NCBI GenBank assembly: GCA_018894105.1
Contig: CM032121.1
Coordinates: 17,589,230 to 17,653,229 of the forward strand
Source: Jacaranda mimosifolia
Taxonomy: Eukaryota > Streptophyta > Magnoliopsida > Lamiales > Bignoniaceae
Reading direction: 5' to 3'
DNA length: 64,000 nt
Below the pieces are notes generated by a model that saw only the letters and a program-made list of their open reading frames with translations, had not been told where the DNA came from and did no database searches. Position numbers and translations under genes: made by a program. Below, piece after piece: positions 47,859 to 57,920 of the stretch. How positions within the stretch are numbered: position 1 is the stretch's first letter; the number at the start of each line of letters is the position of its first letter.

Positions 47859-49478
47859 ATCCCCCACAAATTTTAAAATTTCTGAAATTAAATATAAAAA
47901 ATATGTGATGGCAACTTATACCATGCAATCGGTGTATGTGTCTTTCTGGCTTGAACATACACTTAGTGTTGGCAATATCCACTTGAGGGAGCCGTAATGT
48001 ACTTAGCCTTGAATTAGGTCCCTCAAACCAAACTTCAATTACCACACACATGATGTTGATTTTAGGACAGGGTTATAGTGAGTTAGCATGTTGATGTCCC
48101 CGCACTCAATCTTGATTCTCGTGAGGTTTCAAGGGTTAGCCCAAACCCATAGTCATGGCCCACAGCAATTCTTACTTAGGTAAGCCCTCCAAAGGTATGT
48201 GTGACCCATACCTCGCGGAAATCCCGTTTGGTCTCATTAAGGGTCAAAGCCCAACCTCACATCACATTTTCATAGCACTTCACCTTAGGAATGGGAAGGA
48301 GGTATCACATGTACAGTCTCCTTAAAATTAGTGCTATATGCGACCCACGTAGTGCAGGTTGTTCCTATCCATTGAACCTTCTTCATGGGGTCTCCAATTA
48401 CAAAGGTTGGGTTACTCTCGGAGATGACTCCCTTATAGGCTTAGCCCATCCCCTTTGATGATTAAGGATCTAGCCTCTACACTAGTCCCTTGAGGTAGTT
48501 TTTCATCTCATGGAATATAATGTTACATGTCTCTTATTTTATTTTATTTTATTTTTCCTTTTCTCCTCCTTCAATCTAGCAAGTGTACCTATTTTATATG
48601 ATAAAACTCCACAAATAACATATTATTATATCAATGAGCAGTAAATCAAAATATCGCATACTAAATTTTTGAATATTATTCGAATTTTCTTCTTGGATCA
48701 TTTTTGTTTTGGCCATCTCCCATCTTATTTGGTTCACATTTCCTACACATTATATACTCAAGAAAATAATACAATATTATTTTTCAAATGATTTTGAAAT
48801 CTACTTAAACCCCCACATTTATGGTGAATTGGAGAAATAAATACTAATAAAGAATGAGGATAACACTATAGTATGCATTTCACTAAGATCAAGTTTCATA
48901 ATTTACATAACTAAAATGAACCCCCACATTTTCCTTGAATTTGGAGGAAAATTAATTTTTCCCTTTTCATACACATATCCGGCATCTTGAAAAAAAAAAA
49001 ATTTAAATTCTTCATATCTCACGCATATAAATACAAGGACAATATCATTTTGTCAAAAGAAAAATTAAGCATAGCTTATTTATCAATTTTAGTGATCTTA
49101 AGACAAAGCTTTGACTTAATTACTTTCTATAGTTATCAAATTATACCTAGAAGAATTTTCAAATGCACACTTGAAAATTTTGGTTAGTATAATTAATTCT
49201 CTCCGAAAATATTTATAAACTAAATGATAGTGTTAACTCTCAAATTGTAACAACTCATTAACGCATCCGAGGAATTATCTTATGACAAACTTTAATGCAC
49301 AAATTAGCCATTAGAAATACATTACCTTCCTTGACTGCGTAGATTGACCGTTAGAAATATGTTAGCCAACATGTTAAATTAATAATTAATTTTCTCACTA
49401 AGATGATATGCTCCATTTCGTAATTGAATCATGGCAAAATTTCATAAAACCATTCTCAGTCTGCTAAGTATTTATGTG

Positions 49479-50115
49479 TGATGAGGGTTCGGTTTTGATG
49501 ATGATCTTCTGGATTGGCTTGGGATTGGAATCTTGCAATCATAGCAAACGTTAGGCTAGCCGAGAGGCCCTCGGCTTAGGCCCTCCGACGCTCAAGTCAG
49601 TATATATTCGACCTCTGAAATCGAGCAGCAGAACGTAGGGGCTTTTGAGTGTATGAGTGCATACTTATGAGAGGCAAGATTGAGGGGTTTTTATATTCTT
49701 CTCCCTTGTAGGAAATGTCAAGGAAGCCCTTGGCTTACCCAAGGGACCTCCAGCCTCTTGCCGGGGGTAATTGGTCAATTCCCCCTTTTGAATATTGCTA
49801 GCTGGATGTCCTTTTATGCTGCAGGACAAGATGGCACACTGTTGCGGCGTTTGCTGTGTCAGACGGTGAGGGGAGGGCATGCGCAATTAATGCGGAGGCG
49901 TGTTGCCAGTCAACACATTTATTGCGGTGGCAGAGTACTGTGCGGGGTTTGACTTGAGAATCGACCTTTACGGGTTGACAAAGGTCGAGCAGCTTCGAGG
50001 GCCATGGAGCGCCTTGTGGATTGATCGAACATGGTCGACGAGTCACTTGGGTCCTGGGCCGTTGATTGAGTGTTGGGCCTCGCTGATTTATGCCATTTTG
50101 GGCCATCCTATATCA
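49479..50115 (-). repeat. 3' LTR of the Tat element
   Basis: 637 bp; plus strand starts TGATGAGGG and ends CTATATCA. Differences from the other LTR are mainly transitions plus a 10-bp extra segment near 50088. A TATA-like AATATATAC on the minus strand lies at about 49602-49612. ORFs in this LTR on both strands recur in the other LTR simply because the LTRs are alike, and are not called. Confidence 0.9.
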
Positions 50116-50133
50116 TGAGTCCCCCCACTTCGC
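50116..50133 (-). other. Polypurine tract of the Tat element
   Basis: The minus strand reads GCGAAGTGGGGGGACTCA directly before the 3' LTR. Confidence 0.75.
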
Positions 50134-50259
50134 AAGGCTGAACGAAGAATCGACGAGCGGTGTTGGGAAGTAGCGAATATTAGCGACCATCGACCAGGGT
50201 TTTTGAAAATCTGTCAGAGTATTGCGCATTTGCTGAGCGGTTACATGGTGGCGCGCGTA

Positions 50260-50346
50260 GGGCGGCGTGACGTCTCCTCCTATTAATGCGGACGTTTAGG
50301 TAACCGCGCCTAGACGCTTGGGTAACCGCGCCCCCTTCCTATAAAT
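50260..50346 (+). promoter_or_regulatory. Candidate promoter of the antisense gene
   Basis: A TATA-like CCTATAAATGC (TATAAAT at 50340-50346) faces the antisense gene. Upstream are two direct copies of GGTAACCGCGCC (50299-50310 and 50321-50332, 22 bp apart) and a TGACGTC palindrome near 50269, the core of bZIP/CRE-type sites. The first exon would start near 50370. Confidence 0.45.
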
Positions 50347-50482
50347 GCTTAATGTAATTCTGCCTATTTTTACTTTTACCGCTTCAGAATTTTTCAGAGC
50401 ATTTAGGAGATATCTTTCGCTGCAAGACTCCCTAGACTTTGCGTTCGCTTTGCAGATTTTGTGGGCTTGACCTTCATATCCA

Positions 50483-50542
50483 GTAAGTGCTCCTCCGCTT
50501 CTTCGTTTCTCCGAATCCTTTCTCTTTATTTTTCTTTTGAAG
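50483..50542 (+). other. Candidate 5' intron of the antisense gene
   Basis: GTAAGTGCTCC donor, pyrimidine-rich TTTTTCTTTTGAAG acceptor, 60 bp. It lies just before the first ATG (50546), i.e. in the leader. Confidence 0.4.
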
Positions 50543-51440
50543 AAGATGCTTGGGTTATTCAGTTCTGAGGGTAGCCAGGGGGGGGGGACAGTGAGGCCAC
50601 CTTGTCTGAGGGGCATAGGGAGTTTCCTGCTCCTTCTGGTGGGTTGTTCGGCAGTAATTCCAGTTCGAGGGCTCGAGCTCCAGGAGCTTGAGCAGCCCGC
50701 GCGGTGGAGAGGCTGCGCCCAGCCGGGTACCTTCTTTTCGTGGGCGATTATTCACCCCGGACCACTATAGTGAGATAATTTCCGTAATGACCCCTATGGA
50801 TTTGGAGCGCCTGAGGGAGCTTTACCATATTCCTCCCGAATACCAACTATTAACCCCCGGGCCTCCTGGTCGAATGTACCGTGCTCCCGCCGGTTGCATA
50901 ACAGTGTTTGAGGATGCACTCAAATATGGGTTAAGGTTCCCCTTAAGTGATAGTATGATAGGCTTGCTTAGGGGTCTTCAAGTGTGCATAACTCAGCTAT
51001 TACCCAACTGCTTTGCCATCCTCTACAGTTTCTTAATTTTGATGCATCTGTTCGACCAGGCCCCCAGCTTCGAAAATTTTTCCAACCTCTTCTATCTCTG
51101 CATGTCACGAAAATCTAGTAGTTCTGAAGAGTCGGGATTTTATTATCTGACTGCTCGACCTCGTCGTAAGTTTCTCGTAGCTCCCTCATCTTCATATAGG
51201 CAGGAGTGGAAGAAACGTTATTTCTTCATTCGGGTGAAGGGGGGGTTTGACATTCCTCGAGAGTGGTTGGGGGGCAGGTCGAGATACCAGGGAATCGCAC
51301 CCCTACTTGGCCAAACACCTTCGTGAGGGATCTGGTTGAGTTTGGTCCCATGGAGGCCACAGTATTCCTCAAGGAGCAGCAGTTAGTGTTGGCTGGGTTG
51401 TCGCCAGTCTCTCTAAACTTTGCAGATGACTATGAGATAG

Positions 51441-51521
51441 GTAGATGAAATGTGTGCCATGCTTTGTTGTTTAGCTACGTTCATTTCTGTATTTGACATC
51501 TGTTGTGTTTGTTCTTTGCAG
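51441..51521 (+). other. Intron in the antisense gene (81 bp)
   Basis: Donor GTAGATG after GAGATAG, acceptor TTGTTCTTTGCAG. Removing it joins the frame ending DYEI to a frame starting DRDEIMNRARRN, which continues in phase with the next exon. Confidence 0.65.
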
Positions 51522-52069
51522 ACCGGGATGAAATCATGAACCGCGCAAGGAGAAATGCACTAGCTCGCGCTGAAAGGTACCAGCAGCGCAAATAAGGCAC
51601 TGCGTCTCGACAAGAGTCGACTGGAGCCGACGAGCCACGCCGACAAGCTGCGGCCCGTGCGCCATCCTTGACCCCCTCGCCTGGTCGAGTAGTAGCGGTC
51701 GAGAGGGTCGCGGGTCGGGGAAAAAGACCCATGGGTGAACAAAGTGGGGCCCCGCCCAAAAAGATTGCTGCTGCTGGAAGGGAGAAAAGAAAATCGAAGA
51801 GCGCTGGGTCGGGGATGCCGATGGGAAACGATCTCTTCGGGAATCGAGGTGCGGAGACCTTATTCGGCCTGAGGAAGTTCCCGTCTCCTCATTTTGGGTC
51901 GGACCCCAGCCTACTTGTGGATGACTCGTCCTATATGCATGGATTTGGGCCAACTGGGATTGACCCCTTGAAATAGTTGTTGGCTGGTCAGTTCCTGGCT
52001 GACCAAAAGAAGATAATGGGCCTGAGTTAGCCTAGGGCGCTTTGCGAGCTCGCGTATCACGCGAACATG

Positions 52070-52142
52070 GTAAGATCTCATAAGCTGTAAACTTGTGTAA
52101 TCGATTTTCCCTGCATGGATAGGAATGACTTTTATGTTTCAG
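52070..52142 (+). other. Intron in the antisense gene (73 bp)
   Basis: Donor ATG|GTAAGATC, acceptor TTTATGTTTCAG. The exons on both sides are in the same frame as those around the preceding intron. Confidence 0.65.
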
Positions 52143-53288
52143 GTCGGGCAAATCGCCTACAATTTTCACTGCCGCTCCGAGCTGGTGCTCGCTGATCATG
52201 AACAGTTGGACGCTGGCGGCGATGCTGAGATGTTGAAGGCCTAGTTGGAGTCATCCTAACTACAGCTCGAGGAAGTGCAGAAGGAGAATGCCAAATACGC
52301 CGAAATAATAGAGGCGAAAGACCGACAAGTCTTGCTGGCGGTGACGGAGCAGACAAAGATGGAGGCGAAGCTGAAAAAACTCGAACTGGACATCCATGTT
52401 GCCTATGAATCTGGTCGGGCGGCTGGTCGAGGCGAGCGCCTGGTCAAGGCCAGGACAGAGTTCGAGCGGGTAGTTTCGGAGATCCGCAAGGAGGCGGTAC
52501 AACAGTTCATAGTGAGCCCTGCCTTTCAGGATACGAGCGTGGTGCTGGCCCTGGACGATGCCCGAAGTGCCTTTAATAAGGCTATTACACAAATGCGGCA
52601 CCTGGGCTATGCGGTTAGCGACGAAGATCGCTCGAAGATGGGCTTTGCTTTCGGCGAGCAGTTGCGCCCAATTGGTGATGAAGATGTCGACGAGGCCGAA
52701 GCCGAGGTAGAGGCAACGGAGGAGATCGGCATGAGCCCTGAAGAGAGGCAAAAGGCAGACCTCCAAAAGAAAGTGAAGGCTGTAGGTCGAGAGTTCGAGT
52801 TTGCCGGCGACCTCGCCTATGAAATCTCCGAGGGCCAGGCCAACACTGCCTCTTTCTTCCTATCCATCGAGCGGTTGTTTATGTCTTCTGCCGCCTGCCC
52901 CTCTCGCCCAATCACCGCGGCCATGCCCATTGCAATGGCACTGCCTTAGCCTCCGTCTGCTCCTGCACCCGCATTACCAATCGAAGGGTCTGGCAGTTCT
53001 AGCTAGGGCTTGTAATACTTGTTTTTGTTTTGATGTACGTGCCTCATTGAGGCTTTTTGAGAATGAAATAAAGTTTGTTGCCCCTCATCGACCAGCTGTT
53101 CATTTTTTAACGTTGTTTTAAGCCGTTGCGAGATAAGTTAAACTTTGTTGCCACTTATGATTAGCAAAGTGTAAATTGAATTTGTTGATGGGGCTCGACT
53201 TCGAGCCTTAGCGGCTTTTCTGTGAAGCGTGATGTCGACTTTGTGATCATGCCTCAGGGGCTTCGACGTCACTTTGTTGAGAATTTTC

Positions 53289-53784
53289 GGCAACTACAGG
53301 GTCGCTTTAGGTGGTCGCGGCTCGTCGCCTTGACTTGTTGAGTTTAAGCCTTTTGTCGACTACGGGGTCGACTAAGGTGGTCGTGGCTCTTTGCCTTGAC
53401 TTGTTGAGTTTAAGCCTTTCGTCGACTACGGGGTCGACTAAGGTGGTCGCGGCTCTTCGCCTTGACTTGATGAGTTTAAGCCTTTCGTCGACTACGGGGT
53501 CGACTAAAGTGGTCGCGGCTCTTCGCCTTGACTTGATGAGTTTAAGCCTTTCGTCGACTACGGGGTCGACTAAGGTGGTCGCGGCTCTTCGCCTTGACTT
53601 GTTGAGTTTAAGCCTTTCGTCGAAGACGGGGTCGACTAAGGTGGTCCCGGCTCGTCGCCTTGACTTGAAGAGTTTAAGCCTTTCGTCGACTACGGGGTCG
53701 ACTAAGGTGGTCTAGGCTCATGGCCTTGACTTGATGAGTTAGAGCCTTTCGTCGACTATGGGGTCGACTAAGGTTTCATTGCGG
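53289..53784 (+). repeat. 66-bp tandem array in the Tat 3' region
   Basis: About seven units with GTCGACTACGGGGTCGACTA and CTTGACTTGATGAGTTTAAG. As 66 is a multiple of three, an open frame of 22-residue repeats appears on the plus strand (53311-53715). No start context or link to the antisense gene is evident. The inverted GTCGACTACGGGGTCGAC core can form a small hairpin in each unit. Confidence 0.9.
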
Positions 53785-53856
53785 TCGTCTCGTGCTTTTT
53801 AATCATGATGGAACTTGATCGTTCTTTAATCTGTACAAAGGATGCCAATGAACAGT

Positions 53857-54108
53857 TTATACAAAAAACTTTTTTAGATTTACCGCGTTCCTTGGTCGAG
53901 GCAGCTCACGACCTGCAGCATCCGCTAATTGATAGGCGTTGTTTTTAGACACTTTAATGACTGAGTACGGTCCTTCCCACTTTGGGTCAAGCTTGCCGAC
54001 GGGTCTTGACACTTCCACTTTCTTTAAGACGAGATCACCCACCTTGAAATTCCGCGGGCGTACCGACTTGTTATAGCGGTCCACTATCTTTGAGCGGTAC
54101 CTCTGCAT
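53857..54108 (-). pseudogene. Tat integrase C-terminal part (GPY/F module)
   Basis: Reads YNKSVRPRNFKVGDLVLKKV, then GKLDPKWEGPYSVIKV and LPRPRNAVNLKKFF, i.e. the GDLVL and W-x-GPY motifs of the integrase tail. It ends with a stop at 53857. It is out of frame with the integrase core (54147-55061) because of a frameshift near 54110-54150. No chromodomain, as expected for Tat. Confidence 0.8.
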
Positions 54109-54146
54109 TCTATTGTAAGCTGTTTGGCGCCTCTCGTCTATAGTTA

Positions 54147-55061
54147 TTAGGTCCAGTGCCCCTCCGATGTATTTGATATTGGATTGTAATGGATCATTCT
54201 AGCAGTGTGCTGGATTAGTTCTGACGGGACCACTGCTTCAGACCCATAAACTAGGCTGTAAGGGCTACGACCTGTGGCTGTTCGAGGGGTAGTTCTGTAG
54301 GCCCAAAGGACTCCCGGGAGGTCGTCCGTCCAGCTAGTTCCCGTCCCCACTATTCGGCTCTTAATGTGATCGAGGACAGTCCTGTTAGTCACTTCGGTCT
54401 GTCCATTGGCTTGCGGATTTCCCACTGAAGTGAAGTGTTGCATAATGCCCAAGGTCTCGCACCATCTTCTTGTGTTTTTGCTTTGGAATTGGGTGCCATT
54501 ATCTGAGATGAGGACTTTAGGCAACCCGAAACGGCAAGCAATATTCCTCCATATGAAACTCTTGATAGCTGCACCAGTGATCTTCGGGATTGCTTCAGCT
54601 TCCACCCATTTTGTGAAGTACTCAACGGCCACTACGATAAACTTCCACTGGCCGGTGGTCTTTGGGAGCGAGCTGACTATGTCGATGCCCCACTGGTCGA
54701 ATGGCCAAGCAATATCAACATTTGTCATTGGTGCAGCTGGTTGGTGCTGGATGTTCGAATGTACTTGACAAGATGGGCATTTCCTAGCAAAGTCAACAGA
54801 ATCCTTCAACAAAGTCGGCCAGAAATAGCCATATCGCGTGATCTTATGTGCTAGGGACCGGCCTCCCGAGTGATTTCCGCAAATGCCTGCGTGTATCTCT
54901 TGCAGCACTTCATTCGCCTGGTCAGGATCTAAACATCTGAGCGGCGGTCCTGCAATCGATCTCCTGTACAACTGTCCGTGATCATCCAGCGCATATTTGG
55001 GCGCTAAGCCCTTCAGTTTACGAGCCTGATTATGATCATCGGGTAAGGTACCCTGGCTCAA
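54147..55061 (-). pseudogene. Tat integrase, zinc finger and catalytic core
   Basis: Inserts the DNA copy into the genome. The HHCC finger is complete (EIHAGICGNHSGG ... CPSCQVHSN). The core has the first Asp in DQWGIDIVSSLP, the second in LISDNGTQFQS and the Glu in ANGQTEVTNRTV, so the catalytic triad is preserved. The frame is open for 304 codons. The C-terminal end (SNTSEGHWT) is a shifted reading, and the correct tail continues at 54108 in another frame. Upstream, 55062-55286 links to the RNase H with stops. Confidence 0.85.
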
Positions 55062-55286
55062 ATAAAGCTTGATCGGGTGCTACCAAGAACGGGTTGCTTC
55101 TTCGAGGCACCCGACCAAACCCGGGTCGGGGGCCGAGATGTAGGGCTAGTTGGCGACAAGAAATATTATGGTTCTTTCTCTTGTGCCTTTCGTCGAGCTT
55201 GCCAGCTTGGAGAGCGCATCTGCTTGCACGTTTTCTGAACGGGGGACTTGGCTTAGTGAAAAATCTCAGAACCTCTGCCGTAGTTG

Positions 55287-56297
55287 TCAGACTTCCGCGA
55301 GATATTGTGTCATTTTATGTTCTCTCGCGTTGAAGTTTCCTTCGACCTGCTCCGCGACCAACTGTGAATCGGTAAAGGTCGCTATCTTATCGATCCCGTG
55401 GTCTATGGCCATGCGCATTCCTGCAATGAGTGCCTCATATTCAGCTTCATTATTAGTGACTGGGAAGTCAAGTTTTACTGCAAAATCATAGTCTTCAGGC
55501 AGCGGGGATCGGAGGGATACGCCTATTCCTCCTCCAGTAGATGTCGCGGACCCGTCAACATGTAGGGTCCACCAAGGTGCGTCTTCCATCTCTTGAACCG
55601 GGAGATCGACTCTCTCGCGGATGAAGTCCATTAGCACCTGCGCTTTTATTACTGCTCGGGGTTGGAACTGGATGTCGAATTCTCCTAGTTCGATAGCCCA
55701 TTTCGTGAGTGGACCCGAAGTGTCTGGCTTCGATAACACCTGCTTTAGCGGCTGGTTCGTTAGTACCACAATTGTATGGGATTGGAAATAGGGCCGCAGT
55801 TTTCTTACTGACGTGACTAAGGCCAGGGCGAACTTCTCGATCTCCAAATAGTTATGTTCGGGCCCCTGAAGAGCCTTACTGCAATAGTAAACTGGACAAG
55901 GGTTTCCAGCTCTCATCTTCGTTAACACTGAACTGATGGAAGCCGAAGAGACCGCCAGATATAATTGTAAAATTTCTCCGAGCTCAAGCTTAGCAAGGAG
56001 AGGTGGCGAAGAGAGGTGTTGCATGAGGTCGATCAGAGCTTGGTCACACTGTTCGTCCCATTTGAATCCCGATTTCTTTATGTTTCTCAAGATTTTGAAG
56101 AAAGGTAGGCTCTTGTCTGCTAGCTTAGCTATGAACCTGCCCAAAGCAATAATTCTGCCAATGAGGCGTTGGACTTCCCGAACGGTGCGCGGTGAACAAT
56201 GTCTAGAACTGCTTGAATTTTCTGTGGGTTGGCCTCGATACCTCTCTGACTGACCATATATCCAAGGAATTTTTCTCCTCGAACCCCGAATGTGCAT
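55287..56297 (-). pseudogene. Tat RNase H plus second, archaeal-type RNase H
   Basis: The frame starts out of phase and enters the RT connection at about 56190 (VREVQRLIGRIIALGRFIAK). The first RNase H is the degenerate kind of Tat elements: LYLAVSSASISSVL without the catalytic Asp, then YLEIEKFALALV. The second one begins near 55570 with HVDGSATSTGGGIGV (Asp), then NNEAEYEALIAGM (Glu) and ATFTDSQLVAEQVEG (Asp), the D-E-D set of archaeal-type RNase H. The frame closes at 55287. The second domain looks intact at its active site; the polyprotein is not. Confidence 0.85.
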
Positions 56298-56563
56298 TTG
56301 TTAGGATTGAGCTTCATACCGAAAGCTCTCAGAATGAAAAATGTGTGGCTCAGGTCGATCAAGTGGCTTTCTGCCTTCTTTGTCTTCACAATCATGTCAT
56401 CGACATAAACCTCCATTGATTTTCCAATTTCATTCTTGAACATGAAGTTAACTAACCTTTGGTAAGTTGCCCCGGCATTTTTAAGTCCAAACGGCATAAC
56501 TAAAAAGCAATATACCCCATTGGGAACAACAAAAGCGATTTTATCCCTATCCTCAGGTGCCAT
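56129..56563 (-). pseudogene. Tat reverse transcriptase, palm and thumb
   Basis: Reads MAPEDRDKIAFVVPNGVYCF, then VMPFGLKNAGATYQRLVNFM and VEVYVDDMIVK-like residues (MEVYVDDMIVK) with the YVDD catalytic pair intact, then LNPNKCTFGVRGEKFLGYMV. The end is shifted, and the proper continuation is in the frame of 55287-56297. Separated from the fingers ORF (56596-56880) by stops and a frameshift. Confidence 0.85.
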
Positions 56564-56595
56564 TAATATTTAGTATTAACCTTGAAATGCATCCA

Positions 56596-56880
56596 TCATG
56601 CTAAGCAATTCGCAACCAGCCGTGGAATCAACAAGTAAATACGAGGTAAGGGGTAAGGATCCTTAGGACATGCTTTATTCAAATCTGTGAAATCATTACA
56701 CATCCTCCATTTTCCCTCGTTCTTGGGAACAAGTACTACATTACAAAGCCAAGAAGGATATTGGATTTCTACAATATAACCAGCCTCTAGAAGTTTGCTA
56801 ACCTCGTCCTCGATGATCTGCGTCCGCTCAGCATTGAAAGTTCTCTTCTTTTGTCGGATTGGCTTGTGGGCAGGGTCCAC
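56596..56880 (-). pseudogene. Tat reverse transcriptase, fingers
   Basis: Reads KPIRQKKRTFNAERTQIIED, then VSKLLEAGYIVEIQYPSWL, NVVLVPKNEGKWRMCNDFTD and LNKACPKDPYPLPRI. This is the RT start of Tat elements. The expected catalytic Asp stretch after PLPRI is shifted and interrupted near 56600. Confidence 0.85.
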
Positions 56881-57704
56881 GTTGAGCCTGTGGACAATGA
56901 TGTCGGGGTCGATGCCCTACAGATCGGCAGCTTTCCATGCGAAGACATCGATATTGCGTTAGAGGAAGTTGACCATGAGGCACTCCAGTCGATCCCCCAT
57001 ATCAGCTCCGATCCTTGTTGTCTGTCAGGGTTCCCTAGTTCGAGCTCAATTGTTTTGAATTCTCCTGTCGGCTCGACCCTGGTGTCCTCCAACTTCCTCT
57101 TTTTTGATGAAGGTCCCTCCTCGGGTTTCGCTACAGGGGCGTCCCCCGAGGCCTTCAATTCTGGTCTCTTTTTCTGCCCGCTGGAATCCACCGAGATTGT
57201 GTAGCAACACCAGGCATCTTTGATGTTGCATAAAAGCTCACCAACTCCTGCGGGGGTCGGGAACTTTATTTTCATGTGGTATGTGGATGCGATGGCTCTG
57301 AAGTCATTCAGGACTGGTCGACCAACAATGGCATTGTAAGCAAAAGGGATATCGACCACTAAGTAGTTGATCATCAAAGTTCGGCTGCGATGTCCCTGCT
57401 CGAATGTAGTGGATAGGCTAATCGACCCTTTTGGTATAATTTCTGATCCCCTGAATCCAACTAGGGGAGTTCTAATTGGATCAAATTTTAGTTTGCCCAA
57501 GTCCATTCTGTTCAAGGTACACAGAAATATGATGTTCGCCGAGCTGCCATTGTCGACTAACACCTTTCTCACCTCGAAGTTGGCGAGCTCAATAGCGACC
57601 ACCATTGGGCAGTCGGGCTTCCGGTCCGCGGCCTGACCCTCGAGGTGGTCTAAATCTGCATCAGTAAAAGAGATCGGCTTGGTACTGGTTGTCAACTGGA
57701 ACAC
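56881..57704 (-). pseudogene. Tat aspartic protease region
   Basis: Reads SFTDADLDHLEGQAADRKPD, then VRKVLVDNGSSANIIF, where D-N-G-S is the active-site motif usual in Tat proteases, then PFAYNAIVGRPVLNDFRAI. A Lys/Glu-rich linker follows (near 57060-57180). The frame is the same as gag (59393-57921), with stops between, so gag and protease were one reading frame. A frameshift near 57000 separates it from RT; residues encoded beyond that in this frame (down to 56787) are not protease. Confidence 0.8.
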
Positions 57705-57920
57705 TGTTTCGACCCTAGAAGGTTTGGTCGAGTCAAGTTGCCTCTGGGTTTACTTCCTTGCATTTCGGGAGTCTCCTCCTGCAGGCCTCCCGGCAATTGT
57801 GTCGATGACACCTCTGATGGGCGTGTGGGTTTCATGGGCTGGTTTCTTTCCTTTGTCCACTCGTCGCGGGCTAACCAACCTTTCTCTACGGGGAGTCCGG
57901 TCGGTCGCCCCCTCCTCTTG

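Larger units (their letters stand above)
50546..52949 (+). pseudogene. Antisense ORF of the Tat element: gypsy-type transposon domain plus coiled coil
   Basis: A plus-strand gene opposite to gag-pol. The 50688-51326 part reads MTPMDLERLRELYHIPPEYQ, then FEDALKYGLRFPLSDSMIGL and QLLPNCFAI. This is the pattern of the plant 'putative gypsy type transposon' domain, whose function is unknown. 51263-51440 continues it in another frame, after a frameshift near a G-run. Introns 51441-51521 and 52070-52142 then join exons in one common frame: a basic Ala/Arg/Lys-rich linker (51522-52069) and a tail with long helical, heptad-like stretches (52275-52780; ENAKYAEIIEAKDRQVLLAV) and an acidic segment. In-frame stops sit at 51593, 51974, 52028, 52242 and 52257; the final stop is at 52947. 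A G10 run at 50578-50587 lies in the first exon. Decayed, but with clear gene structure. Confidence 0.75.

Noticed and set aside
49665..50118. ORFs in the Tat LTR with similar ORFs at 59509-60004
   Set aside because: Shared only because the two LTRs are copies of each other; no protein family recognised.
53311..53715. 134-codon ORF of 22-residue repeats
   Set aside because: Purely the translation of the 66-bp tandem array; no evidence of expression or of linkage to the antisense gene.
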